From contig MU857670.1 of the NCBI GenBank assembly GCA_033296725.1, forward strand, positions 82,052 through 146,051: a stretch of 64,000 nucleotides of DNA. The letters run 5' to 3'. Source of the stretch: Corynascus novoguineensis. Its lineage: Eukaryota > Ascomycota > Sordariomycetes > Sordariales > Chaetomiaceae. Below are positions 11,148 through 21,209 of this stretch, in pieces (within the stretch, counting starts at the first letter, position 1; every line of letters begins with the position of its first letter). Under the pieces are notes generated by a model. It saw only the letters and a program-made list of their open reading frames with translations. It did no database searches and was not told the origin of the DNA. Both the position numbers and the translations under genes were made by a program.

Positions 11148-12682
11148 GTTCGGGACCGTCGTATCAGCTCAGCAGACATAGGAACTTCTGATTGTTGTTG
11201 GACAGAACCTGATTGTTTTTTTAAAGCAAATCTCGAAAGCCGCTGGATGTTAGGATAGGGGTAGAAGATGGATGGGCTGGTGCGAGCTCTGGGCTGTTCC
11301 GGGAGAATCAATGGATAGACGAAGAAGCACGGGAAGTACTGGATAGAACAAGGATCTCATATAGAGTTAGTCCTCGCTGGTCAAGGAGGTAATTGAGGAT
11401 GATGGCATCTTATAACACAAACTTCATCCATCTGGTAGTTACTCAGGGCCCTGGATTATCCCACACAGAAAAAATTGATGAATGTCGGTTTACTGTTCCA
11501 CAGATGAGTGGGATATAATTTAGTTTTCAGCGACATTGATAGATTTTTTCGTCAATACCTCGATTTGTCACAAAGCGAACCCATTTCGGTGATTCGTGAA
11601 TTGTTGTGTGGGCCCACTGGTCCCACACCCTTCGTTGCAGCCATCCACCCCCTGCTCTTGGGCTCGCCCATCTTCCACTATTTTCCATCAACAACCAACA
11701 TCAACAACATCGCGAATATCATCAGTTTTCGCCAGCTATTGGGTTGCAAGCCTGTCTCCCAACATGAATTCTATGACGAACGTAAAGCTAGCCCCGTCCA
11801 TAGAGCTTGTCGCGCCAGCTCCCGAGGTTGGGCTCTATCTTACCGTTGACATAGAGGCTGTGGTACCGGCTGCCCAGCTCGCAATGTTCGAATCATTGCT
11901 CAAGGGCGATATCTGCTCCCTAACTTGAACGGCCAGGCCACTTATGTACCTACCTCAGGTTGATTCGAGGGTACCTAGATGCATTTAGGCAGTTCTCTCG
12001 CTCGCCACGTAATGCGCGAAAACTACTCACCTTGGTTCCTGCTGCTTGGGTCAACTCTGCTTCTACGTCACTCCGAGCCACCCACATGGTTGACGTTCGG
12101 AAAATTATTGCGATTGCCGAGGCATGCTTTGGCAATATTCGGGTGTTGGCTCTCGCTTCAGCGATATTGTTCTGAATTCTTGCTCTGTTCAGGACGAGAC
12201 AATCACTGACAGCTTCCGGGCTATGTTCAATGGCAGGTTTACTTGGATGTGACGTACGCATACATGTTCCTGTCGGAACGAAGCTGCCTTGATTGCTGCA
12301 TTCAACGGACCCTGGTGGTTCATTGGTCCCCGCACTTCACCCCTCTTCCTTCCCTATTTGAGCCTTCTTATATAGCCATCAACAGCATCGTCAATCAAGC
12401 AACTTTTTACCACCTTTCTGAGGGACTTGCTCACTCTATTCAATCCCACTAGGTTGACTCTGAATAGCTTCTTCCAGCGCCTGTCTCCGCGGTTGTTGCC
12501 CTACAGGTCCCAACAGTTCCCACTGTCTTAGTGGACTAGCTTGAAAACTTTCAAGTTGAGGATTACGACATACAGAGCCTGAAGTTTGGTTTTGAACTCG
12601 GCGCGTCGCGGAGCTGAAGATGTACTGGGACATTATGAAGGCGATTTTGCCTTCAAAGAATACATAGGGGTAACGTTAACGT
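11148..12682. other. Intergenic region left of the transposon relic
   Basis: About 1.5 kb without a convincing gene. A 54-codon frame (11764-11928, MNSMTNVKL start) follows a 5'-UTR-like CAACATCAACAACATC stretch, but nothing supports translation and no continuing exon was found. Confidence 0.35.
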
Positions 12683-12724
12683 ATTTGATAAGCGAGCGGG
12701 CCGGACAAGCGAGCGGGCCACTTC
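12683..12724 (+). repeat. Left terminal inverted repeat of the pogo/Fot1 relic
   Basis: This 42-base sequence is the exact reverse complement of 13751-13792. It contains two direct copies of a 13-base unit. Confidence 0.92.
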
Positions 12725-13750
12725 GCACCACATTTTTGACTACTATCCTCAACTGCAACACAACAACACTAGGAACCGACTATAATAACATCAGAAGAGT
12801 TGAATTAGTTGATTTTGCAGTCTCCTGGCAAGTACACGCATTATGGCCAGGCTTACCGCACACACCACAGCGTCGAACCTTCGTGACGACCTCCCCTCTG
12901 CCACTACCACCTAGTTGAGTTTTTTGTACTGTCTTACCACTTAGCCCTTTTTGATCCAGAAACTCTTGTATAATCTATATATTAAGTGATCCTCCAAATT
13001 GTATACGCATTTTCTTCGGCTCTTCGGTGCTTGCTTAAGGCCTTTTTGGACTTGTGAAGTGCCGCGTTCTCTGCGCGAAGAAGAACCACCTGGTGTGTCA
13101 TAGCTGTTGTGCTTATTCGCGGTTGCTAGGCTATGCCTATCTTGCCTTTCTCAGGCCGTCCAAGGTTATAACTACCATACCTAGCAGATGATGCCCATCA
13201 TAAACCCGTCTTGTCGAAAACTACATGGACATCGTCATCCACAGTACCGTACTCTGGCTTTATAATCTATAAAAGCGTAAACCACTTGCCGATGATTTCT
13301 AATTCCTTGTAATTTGGCCGTACGTAGCTAAATCTACACGAACAAACCTTTTTAGAGCTATGTCTGGCGTTTGATGATATATCGGCCTAGCATTTCCCGA
13401 CAGGAGGCGTGCCGTGTTTACGTAGTAGAAGGTTAGCCATATCTTCTTCACCAACTCAGTCCAACGGAAAATATACGTTCAGATATCTTAGTTGTATATT
13501 GAATCATCGTTTTTCTTTCAACTCCGTAAGCTTTCGCGAGTTAGCTGAAGTATCGCGTCTTGCGAAATGTCCAGCGCCTCGTATCTTAAGAGTAGTACGC
13601 CTAACGTTATACGCTTCCCTGAAGCTCATACACTTTGAGTTTTTATCTTCTTGAAGAGTCTTAAAGCCCGGCTTTATCCTATCTTTCTCTGGAGGAGGAG
13701 ACATATAAGGTTGATGAGAAAATCGATCTAGAGGTAGCACTTCGCGTACG

Positions 13751-13792
13751 GAAGTGGCCCGCTCGCTTGTCCGGCCCGCTCGCTTATCAAAT
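13751..13792 (-). repeat. Right terminal inverted repeat of the pogo/Fot1 relic
   Basis: This is the exact reverse complement of the left repeat. Its perfect preservation contrasts with the broken coding region between the arms. Confidence 0.92.
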
Positions 13793-15186
13793 GCATCTAG
13801 TTATAGTTATGGAGTCTAATAAAGTCAAACTCGCGATGACTTTAGACACATCTCGTGTCTAGTGCCAAGGATTTGTTTCTTGCCACTTTGCTTAAGATTG
13901 GTTCAATAATTCTTCACATGGTTTATAGAGAAGCCTTTTCCTACTCGCTTAACTAACTAGATGAATCCGAATCTGTGAGCGCTACATCGTGGAGTTGCCT
14001 CAAGCATTCGCCTTCTTACCGAATGCGATTGATGGAGGAATGCCTCAGATGCCTAAATAGGTAATCTAATAGTCATAACTAACTGGCTAACTTAGCAGAT
14101 ACCTTGGTGTTTCAAAGTTGCCGCTAGCAGTCAAACTCCAACGCCGAGACTGCTGTGTCGTGGTTCCAATGAGAACGCTGGGCCCGCTCATGTGTGGATT
14201 GCAGTGCTGGTAAATGCTGACACTGTGTGGAGCTTTCCCCGGCTCACCGTGGGGCTGTCACGCTGTCGCACTGCCTTATCTGGGCGCTCGTCCAAGATTG
14301 CCTGGGGCTGATGGGGCCGGTCGCTTGTCTGGGAATCGAAACAGGTCCTGCCAAGATTTACATGCCTCCTCTCCCTTCGAGAAGATAGATTTGGAGCCGC
14401 AACTTGAACCATCTCCGGCGCAGTGCCACGAATGCTTGGTTTGAGCACTGCGTTTAGAAGTCTGAGTTGGGAACTTTGGTTGTTCTTGCTTCGCTTGGTG
14501 GTTTATCCCTCTTTCAGACAGGGTTAACTTCTGGCAGCTGCGCCGTGTGCGCCTTTGGCAGTCTTTCTTAGCTCGGTGAATCCCGCAGCCTCCCATCGCA
14601 CCGCCCAACCGCAGTCCTAGCGCCAAAGCAACAGTTGGCCAAGCAGCAAGCCATCCCGCCTTCGGCCGCCCCGAAACCAATTTGCGGTGCCATACCTAGA
14701 CTCTCCATCTCGTTCGCCAATTTCTTCAACCTGAATTGTTACCACCGGGTTCAAGAGCCAATCCGTGTCGACATCGCTTTTTGCGGCGGTCTTCAGCGAA
14801 CACATAACGACAAGCTGCATCTCCGGTAGATCCGACGAGCACGCTGCTAGCAGCGAGTACTCAGACCTTGCCACCGCCTAAACAAGAAGAAAAAAAAAAG
14901 AGAAACGGCAAACACGACGCATCCGCTCGGTACACGGCTGAGCATCTCTGACGAAGCGCCGGTTTCGGGCGTTCGGAACAGTTACCCACTCGTATTCGGC
15001 GGCGCTGCGGGAAGCCCCGTCACTAGCACTGCTGTCGCAAACTCACGTCCTTTACACCGTCAGCACAGGGAGCCCTATTCTGCTGGGCAACATAAAAAAC
15101 TTTCAATCGCTCGTCTCTTTGACGCCATCACATTCGCTTCCCAATCTCCCGGTCGATTTAGTTTCATCGCCCCCCGCTCTCTGACC
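13793..15186. other. Intergenic region and promoter of the ubiquitin-fold gene
   Basis: 1.4 kb without a credible gene. The last 250 bases before the ATG are CT-rich with short A runs, as expected of a fungal promoter and 5' UTR. Confidence 0.4.
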
Positions 15187-15993
15187 ATGGCGGAACCCGC
15201 GCCCAAGACCGGCGACACCGAGCCTGTCAGCCAGGATACCAATGTACCACAATCATCCGACCCGTTACCAGCAAACGAAGCGGACGAGGGAAAGGAGCAG
15301 AGAAATAGCAAGGAGACAGTTACGGAGCCAGTAGCGGAATCGAGCGCCGCCGCAGCAGCAGCCGATGCTGATGAATCGACCAAAGGAAAGGAGAAGAACG
15401 AGCCATCGCCAGCACCGGCCGAGAAACCCAGAGAAGGAGACTCTCTGTCAATAAAACCATCTGACCTCCCGCAACCTGCCGTCACACCTAGCCACCCAGA
15501 TGCCCCCGTCTGCGCGATCACCCTACTGCTTCCGACGGGTGCCAGGCACCCTTACAAGATCGACGAAAAGTACCTATCCAAACGAAACGTCGACGTGCCA
15601 GACCTGACGGAGTCGGGAGCACGGGATCCATTCAGTATTTCGGTCTATAAGCTGAAAGAGCTCATTTTGCGAGAGTGGAGAGAGGAGTGGGAGGGCAAAC
15701 CGGCCAGTCCGAGCAGCATCCGGCTAATTCATTTTGGAAAGCTGTTGGATGACAAGGAGCAGTTGAAGAGTCAGTGGGCTTTCCCTCTCCAAATTACTGT
15801 ACCAACCTACGTTTCAAGAATCAAGACTGACCCCCTCCCAGAGTATCAGTTTAGCCAAGACAGCCCCAATGTTGTTCACATGTCAGTGCGCCCGCCTGAG
15901 ATGATGGAGGAAGAAGAGGCGACCAATAGTAAGGCCAGCGGCCGTGAAGGGAGGACCCGCGACGGCGGCAGCGGCTGTTGTGTCATTTTGTGA
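15187..15993 (+). CDS. Prenylated ubiquitin-fold protein (UBL3/MUB-like)
   Basis: A 244-residue protein with exons 15187-15769 and 15842-15993. The first ~105 residues are disordered, rich in Glu, Ala, Pro and Ser. A ubiquitin-like fold of the Rad60-SLD_2 type follows: ITLLLPTGARHPYKI, then VYKLKELILREWREEW, then IRLIHFGKLLDDKEQLK joining across the intron to KYQFSQDSPNVVHMSV. The protein ends in CVIL, a CaaX box whose final Leu favours geranylgeranylation, preceded by another Cys. Members of this family are membrane-anchored ubiquitin-fold proteins, tethered by lipid rather than conjugated. The 72-nt intron has no stop, so unspliced RNA would encode a 268-residue form with 24 extra residues just before the last part of the fold. 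Confidence 0.82.
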   Translation: MAEPAPKTGDTEPVSQDTNVPQSSDPLPANEADEGKEQRNSKETVTEPVAESSAAAAAADADESTKGKEKNEPSPAPAEKPREGDSLSIKPSDLPQPAVTPSHPDAPVCAITLLLPTGARHPYKIDEKYLSKRNVDVPDLTESGARDPFSISVYKLKELILREWREEWEGKPASPSSIRLIHFGKLLDDKEQLKSQWAFPLQITVPTYVSRIKTDPLPEYQFSQDSPNVVHMSVRPPEMMEEEEATNSKASGREGRTRDGGSGCCVIL

Positions 15994-16511
15994 TTTATGT
16001 GGGGAGGGGCTTTGTCCAGATCGCTGGTCTGAGTTCGTGGCGTCCATATCTGACGGTGGGATCGCGCCCTCCGACTACATGACGAATCTTGGTTCAGGGC
16101 CTATTAGGTTTTCTTTCGTCTGACATTCACTGCATTCAGGTGGCAGGGAGCACGCAAGCGATGTTTTATACGAGGGACTTTCCGATTCGACGTGAACGGG
16201 TGCAGGAGTTGGGTCTGGCGTACTGTGTTATTTCAGCTTGCATCGAGTACAAAATACATGACGAAGGACGGCCTGCGAGGTCTTCCAGCGATGCCTTGGC
16301 CATGATACTTTTTGGAATGTTTTTGGGCTTGTGGGTGCAGTCATGTTGCGCTTCAGCACAACAGCTCCTGCCAAAATGTTCCTCCGCGGCTCCCTTCTAT
16401 GGCGATAGTCGCGTGCTCAATACAAGGTTAATCCGACATTCTGTCCAGCTCACTCACCACCACCTCTAGTTTTCGCTCCAGCTGTATGTATGTTCTTGGA
16501 CTTCGTCAAGT

Positions 16512-16545
<34 letters not shown>

Positions 16546-16653
16546 ACCGCCACCGCCGCCGATCTATTCGTGGGGAACAGCGGCGTTGTATCCTTCCTCC
16601 TGTTATCCTCCAGCATTTTCTCTTGCTGATGCAGTCAAGATCGGATTCCTCCT
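15994..16653. other. Convergent intergenic region
   Basis: 660 bases between the 3' ends of the ubiquitin-fold and UMP1 genes. It contains the AGC triplet repeat close to the UMP1 stop and no gene. Confidence 0.45.
16512..16543. repeat. AGC/CTG trinucleotide repeat
   Basis: A run of 32 bases, about 10.7 units of AGC, is followed by a CCACCG-rich tail. It lies 111 bases beyond the UMP1 stop codon, so on the UMP1 strand it reads as a CTG repeat, probably in the 3' UTR. Confidence 0.85.
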
Positions 16654-17186
16654 TCACATCTTCAACTTCCTCTCCATCTCCTCATGCACACCAACCAGCG
16701 GTCGCGACTCCTCCCCGGCGAACACGTCCTCCCAGGTGATGGTGTCGTCCCGCCCGGCCAAAATTTCCTCGTGAACGCTCGCCCCAGGGATGCCGCCGCC
16801 GAGGGCGAGGGGCTTCCACTCGCCCTCGCGTGTGATCTTGAGCTCCATCTGGCGGCGCACAGGCTCGGCGGCGCCGTAGGCCCGCCGCAGGGTCTCCATG
16901 CGCAATGCTTCGCGCGTCGACTCCCAGGCCTTCAGGCGGGCCTCAAGCGGGTGCGACGACGTAGGCGCCTTGTTCTCGGCAAGTGTAAAGGCCGACGGCC
17001 CGACGCCTGCACGCAGCGTGTCGTGCAGCCCCGGTGCAGACGGCGCCACGTTCTCGCGCGACGCGATGTGTGTGAAAGTCTTGTGGTGGTTGTCGGCCGG
17101 GACGATGCGGAGGGACTGGCCACGGTCAAGGTTAGAGGCTTCTTTGCATGATGGTATGGGCAGAATGTGGAGGAGGGGCTCACCAT
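16654..17186 (-). CDS. ump1: Proteasome maturation factor UMP1
   Basis: The chaperone that assists assembly of the 20S proteasome and is degraded on its completion. The spliced protein has 154 residues and starts SLRIVPADNHH directly after the initiator Met. It continues with the UMP1 core: HPLEARLKAWESTREALRME, LRRAYGAAEPVRRQMELKI and HEEILAGRDDTITWEDVFAG. The initiator is a three-base coding exon (17186-17184, just ATG). It is followed by GTGAGC, a 68-nt intron (17183-17116), and exon 17115-16654. Reading upstream without splicing gives a long frame with an unrelated leader, which the family does not have. The gene diverges from the ABC protein gene with about 410 bases between starts. Confidence 0.9.
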
Positions 17187-17597
17187 CTTGGCGGTAGTTG
17201 GATGTGTGATCAATATCGTTCAGTGATTTTTTTTTTCCTGAGAATTCTTCTGAGAGGCAAAGTCCTAGCTCGAGTCGTGGGAGTTGATCCGTCGTAAAAG
17301 AGGCGTGGCAGGTTGATATTCTGTGGAAAGAGTTGCGAGTCGGTAGATGCTTCGGGCTGGCTTGGATTGGAGCTGTAATGCGGCACCTGCGACGTAGGCT
17401 CCAGCCGCCTCGCGTACATACAGCAGGGAGCGGCAGCGCCGCCAACTGCTCCGGTGGACTGCGAGTTACGTAAGTCAAACTTGCCTGCCGGGCGCCGACC
17501 CAGACCTGATCCTAAGATTCAAACCAACCCTGGCCTCACTGGGTAACGCCCGTTAATTATCTCCGAATCGGCAACGGCACTGACAGAGTCCCATGTT
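17187..17597. promoter_or_regulatory. Shared divergent promoter region of UMP1 and the ABC protein
   Basis: 411 bases separate two divergent start codons, so both promoters must lie here or overlap. A poly-T tract occurs at about 17226-17235. No recognised transcription-factor site is claimed. Confidence 0.4.
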
Positions 17598-19697
17598 TTG
17601 TTGACTCATGATTTTACTCTCCTGCAACGTCATGGCTTGCCGACACCATTCTGCCAGCGGCCAATTGACAAGATGCGACTGCCATCTGGCCCGCCGCCCA
17701 TAATCCGCATCGCCAATGGCACTTTTTATCGACAACAACCGGGTTCTGTCTCGGCAATCGCATCGCACTCACATGCACACACCCCTTCAAACCCGCCATT
17801 CTTCAAGGACCTGAGTTTCGAGCTGCCTGCAGGAAGCCAGACTGCGCACAACTGGTGCATTGTTGGGCCGTCCCTCTCTGGAAAGACGACTTTCCTGCAA
17901 GTCCTCCGCGGCCAGCACTTGGCTATCCCCCCGACGTCACGGACCTTTCCCTACCTCAGCACGCCAGACGTCCCGCCCCGTTTACGGACCCCAGCTCGTG
18001 CGATCCAGTATGTCGGTTTCGACTCCCAGGGCGGCGGCGCCCTCGGCCCGTCCACCTCAACTTACCTGGCTGCGCGGTACGAGTCGCGGCGTGAGATCAC
18101 CGACTTCTCGCTGCGGGACTTCCTCCTAGGTAACACGCAGCTGAACCCGTCCAAGCTGCCCGATGATGAGGGTGTCGACGAGAAACTGTTTCGGCGCGTG
18201 GTAGCCGACCTCCGACTGGAGAGCCTGCTGGACCTGCCCGTAACGTTTCTGTCCAATGGCCAGGGCCGGCGGGCGCGCATTGCCCGGGCGCTGCTAACGA
18301 GTCCCGAGGTGCTGCTGCTCGACGAACCGTTTATGGGCTTGGACCCGCCGACTGTGGCCGGTTTGAGTCCGCTGCTCCACTCGCTCGCGGACAAGGCGAG
18401 CCCCCGGCTTGTGTTGAGCGCCAGGCCGCAGGATCCCATGCCGGACTGGATTACGCATCTGGTGTATCTCAGGACAGACGCGCAGATCGGGGCCATGGGC
18501 GCGAAGGAGACGGTCTTGGAGGGATTAAGGAAATACGTGCGGGGCGTTCGAAACGGCAAATTGGCCGAAGACGAGACGCTGCCCGTGCATGCGCTGAGTG
18601 AGATGGGCAGAACTCTTACAAAAAATGGCATCACTGGAGAAGGAATGGCCGAGGATTTCTCAATCGGTGTTTCACAAGGCGATGCTCACCGGGTAGAAAC
18701 CGAGACTCTTGGGGAGCCTCTCGTTGAGATGGCCGGTTGCAAAGTACAGTACGGCGGCAAAGTCGCCTTGGGCAACTGGACCGAAGAGAAAGACGGGAAG
18801 ACCGTCAGCGGGCTTCACTGGACTGTCCGCAGGGGCGAACGGTGGGGTGTCTTTGGCCCAAATGGTTCTGGCAAAACCACCATCGTCTCCCTCCTCTGTT
18901 CAGACCATCCACAGACTTACTGCCTCCCAATCAAGTTGTTTGGCCGCAGCAGGTTGCCCGAACCTGGTTCCGGCCAGCGCCCTCTCACCTTCTGGGACAT
19001 CCAGTCTCGAGTCGGCCACTCGAGTCCCGAGATCCACCAGCACATGCCGCGCAACTTGACGATTCGCCAAGTGTTGGAGAGTGCATGGGCGGACACCTTC
19101 CGCAGCAAGCCAAACCTTGATGCGGCTGCTACCGAGCAGGTTGAGGCAACACTCAAGTGGTTTGAGCAGGAGCTTAACCCTGCCTTTCACAAACAGTCAC
19201 AACTGTCCTCATTCAACGGAAGTACAAGCAGGTCGGTCGAGTGGGCCAATGATCACATGTTTGGCAGACTGTCATTCAGCACCCAGCGCATCCTGCTCTT
19301 CCTCCGGGCTATCATTAAGCACCCAGACATTGTGGTACTCGATGAGGCCTTTGGTGGCATGGACGACGTTGTCCGAGACAAGTGCATGCTCTTCCTTGCT
19401 TACGGAGAGGAGAAGATGTACTCATTGGGCCCCAAGCGGGCCAATGGATCTCTGACCGGGGCCACCGTAGTGGACAGCCCGGCTGCCAAGTCGGGTAGTG
19501 TCAAGGTAACAGGTCTTTCGGGACATCAGGCGCTCATATGTATCAGCCACGTCAAGGAGGAAGTGCCTGACTGCGTGAGGGAGTGGTTATGCCTGCCCGA
19601 GGCCAATACCGGGTTGCCGGCAAGGTTTGGACGGCTGGACGGTCCGTTGAGGAGCAGCTCGAAGCGGTGGGCTGACATCTGGGGTGTTGGGCAATGA
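17598..19697 (+). CDS. Twin-ATPase ABC protein without membrane domain (YDR061W-like)
   Basis: A 699-residue single-exon protein with two ABC ATPase domains and no membrane segments. Domain 1 has Walker A GPSLSGKTT (about 90-98), a signature-like LSNGQGRRARIARAL (about 219) and Walker B VLLLDEPF (about 238-245). Domain 2 has Walker A GPNGSGKTT (420-428). Its signature is degenerate, LSFSTQR (558-564), but Walker B VVLDEAFGGMD is intact. The architecture matches the poorly studied yeast YDR061W family, related to bacterial ModF-type ATPases. The function is unknown, and the lack of membrane spans argues against a classical transporter. The start could be the Met at residue 26 (MRLPSGPPP), since the first 25 residues are unremarkable. 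Confidence 0.85.
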   Translation: MLTHDFTLLQRHGLPTPFCQRPIDKMRLPSGPPPIIRIANGTFYRQQPGSVSAIASHSHAHTPSNPPFFKDLSFELPAGSQTAHNWCIVGPSLSGKTTFLQVLRGQHLAIPPTSRTFPYLSTPDVPPRLRTPARAIQYVGFDSQGGGALGPSTSTYLAARYESRREITDFSLRDFLLGNTQLNPSKLPDDEGVDEKLFRRVVADLRLESLLDLPVTFLSNGQGRRARIARALLTSPEVLLLDEPFMGLDPPTVAGLSPLLHSLADKASPRLVLSARPQDPMPDWITHLVYLRTDAQIGAMGAKETVLEGLRKYVRGVRNGKLAEDETLPVHALSEMGRTLTKNGITGEGMAEDFSIGVSQGDAHRVETETLGEPLVEMAGCKVQYGGKVALGNWTEEKDGKTVSGLHWTVRRGERWGVFGPNGSGKTTIVSLLCSDHPQTYCLPIKLFGRSRLPEPGSGQRPLTFWDIQSRVGHSSPEIHQHMPRNLTIRQVLESAWADTFRSKPNLDAAATEQVEATLKWFEQELNPAFHKQSQLSSFNGSTSRSVEWANDHMFGRLSFSTQRILLFLRAIIKHPDIVVLDEAFGGMDDVVRDKCMLFLAYGEEKMYSLGPKRANGSLTGATVVDSPAAKSGSVKVTGLSGHQALICISHVKEEVPDCVREWLCLPEANTGLPARFGRLDGPLRSSSKRWADIWGVGQ

Positions 19698-19991
19698 GCT
19701 TGAGCAGTTGAATGTTATTTGTAGATACACAGCCCAAGACTCGTTGCTGTTGATGAAATATATCCAAACCAGATATTCCCGTGGTGGGCAAAGTGGTTGG
19801 AACGCCACCATGTCAAATGAATAACCCTAACCCTGTTTTTTATTTTTGGATTCAGCGTCTTAGCATTCGGCAGCGAACCGTGCTTCTTCAAACTTCATTA
19901 ACCATTTGACAACGCGCTCGAGTCCACCTGGTCCTCGGCGCCATCCATAGGACCAACATCTCGTCTTAGGGGCTGCGCTCACGCTCTCAGC
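19698..19991. other. Short intergenic region
   Basis: 294 bases between two same-strand genes. It contains a TAACCCTAACCCT stretch at about 19822, two telomere-like units only, and an AT-rich segment. Confidence 0.4.
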
Positions 19992-21188
19992 ATGGACAGA
20001 GGAATCCACGTTCTTGGGCTGGGAAACTTGGGCAAATATGTCGCATATGCCCTCAGGCACGGCCACCGGACCGATATCGTCCATCCCCTCCCGCCCGTAA
20101 CGCTGTTCTTTCACAAGCTTTCCCTTCTTAGGCATTGGGAAAGCGCAGGGCGTTCCATTTCCTACATCCCTGAGTTCGACACATTACCCTCGGAAGTCAA
20201 GAAACACGGGCGGGCGACCGGCTTCCGTGTTGAGCTCCTCAGCGATGCCATCACCGGGGCTCAACTCGGCGAGATTGAGAGACATCCGGACGTAACTGTC
20301 GGCAGTGACGCTCCAATCAAGTACCTAATTGTGGCGACCAAAACTATTGCGACCACCTCGGCCATTGCCCCGATAATGCACCGGTTGAACAAGGATTCGC
20401 ATATTATTTTCCTGCAAAACGGGATGGGTATGTGTGCCACTGAGAGCTATTTGTGTCACTGCTATGATTGTAATCGTCTGACGCACATTTCAGGTGTTAC
20501 TGATGAGATCTCTGAGAAGCTCTTCCCAGACCCGGAGAACCGTCCAACCTACTGGGCAGCCATATGCAGCGCGGGGATCTACCACAGGGCGCCCTTCACT
20601 TTTGTTCATGCCGGCACAGGACCTCTGTCGGTCGGTGTTGTAGGTGCGCGTTCCCAAGATCCCAAACTCGCGCGGCTGGCTATGGAGGGGAATACCATGG
20701 TCGACCAACTTCTGAATGCCCCTCTGTTGGACGCTCGCCTGCTTTCCCCAGAGCAAATCTTGCAAGCGCAGGTGCGGAAGCTCGTCGTTAACGCCATAAT
20801 TAACCCCCTGACGGTCATTTTTGGCTGCAAAAACGGACAGTTGGTTGAAATTGCTGAGGCGAGTGACATGGTTGGTCAACTGCTCCAAGAAGCCGGCCCC
20901 ATCGCCAGGGGAATGCTCCCAAAGGCCGACGATCTCGTTAAGAGAGAGTTTTCGGACAAAACTTTAACAGAGGTTGTTTGGGAAGTTGCCCGGAAGACTG
21001 CCAACAACACCAGCTCGATGTTGCAGGATGTCCGGCAAGGAAGGCCGACGGAGATCGACTACATCAACGGTTACCTTGTCTCGTATGGAAAGAAACTGGG
21101 CTTACCCACCTCGTATCACGCAGACATTCATAAGCGGATCAAACAACTAGAGTCCGAGCACGCAAACCAGTCTTCTCAAGAAGTTTGA
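19992..21188 (+). CDS. PAN5: 2-dehydropantoate 2-reductase (ketopantoate reductase)
   Basis: Reduces ketopantoate to pantoate with NADPH in pantothenate and coenzyme A synthesis. Exons 19992-20427 and 20494-21188 give 376 residues. The N-terminal Rossmann motif GLGNLG is at residues 9-14. A second landmark, KTIATTSAIAPIMHRL...IIFLQNGMG, is the ApbA/PanE block before the substrate loop. The C-terminal helical domain has KLVVNAIINPLTVIFGCKNG, the conserved Lys/Asn-containing segment, and later TEIDYINGYLVSYGKKLGLP, also typical. The 66-nt intron has no in-frame stop, so a retained form would carry 22 Cys-rich residues after NGMG. Some family members in fungi act on other 2-keto acids, so the substrate is inferred. 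Confidence 0.88.
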   Translation: MDRGIHVLGLGNLGKYVAYALRHGHRTDIVHPLPPVTLFFHKLSLLRHWESAGRSISYIPEFDTLPSEVKKHGRATGFRVELLSDAITGAQLGEIERHPDVTVGSDAPIKYLIVATKTIATTSAIAPIMHRLNKDSHIIFLQNGMGMCATESYLCHCYDCNRLTHISGVTDEISEKLFPDPENRPTYWAAICSAGIYHRAPFTFVHAGTGPLSVGVVGARSQDPKLARLAMEGNTMVDQLLNAPLLDARLLSPEQILQAQVRKLVVNAIINPLTVIFGCKNGQLVEIAEASDMVGQLLQEAGPIARGMLPKADDLVKREFSDKTLTEVVWEVARKTANNTSSMLQDVRQGRPTEIDYINGYLVSYGKKLGLPTSYHADIHKRIKQLESEHANQSSQEV

Positions 21189-21209
21189 ACCAGCAGAGCT
21201 CTCAATGAG

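Larger units (their letters stand above)
12683..13792 (-). mobile_element. Degenerate pogo/Fot1-type DNA transposon, internally deleted
   Basis: Perfect 42-bp terminal inverted repeats occur at 12683-12724 and 13751-13792. Each contains AAGCGAGCGGGCC twice. Between them the minus strand holds pieces of a Fot1-like transposase. A catalytic-domain fragment (KTGFMMGI, about 13187-13212) is followed by a C-terminal coiled segment (LRAENAALHKSKKALSKHRR, about 13020-13080). The Fot1-typical Cys/His knuckle (RRCGVCGKPGHN, about 12828-12873) comes last. Most of the DDE domain is missing between the first two pieces, and stops and frameshifts interrupt the rest. At about 1.1 kb it is shorter than an intact Fot1 element (near 2 kb). 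I could not see the expected TA duplication at the ends. Confidence 0.8.

Noticed and set aside
11764..11928. Possible 54-residue protein after a UTR-like stretch
   Set aside because: No family resemblance and no continuing exon; kept only as a note in the intergenic entry.
19820..19835. Telomere-like TAACCCTAACCCT
   Set aside because: Only two units, in an internal gene-dense region. Similar short stretches occur at about 50971 and 51186; none is long enough to be a telomeric array.
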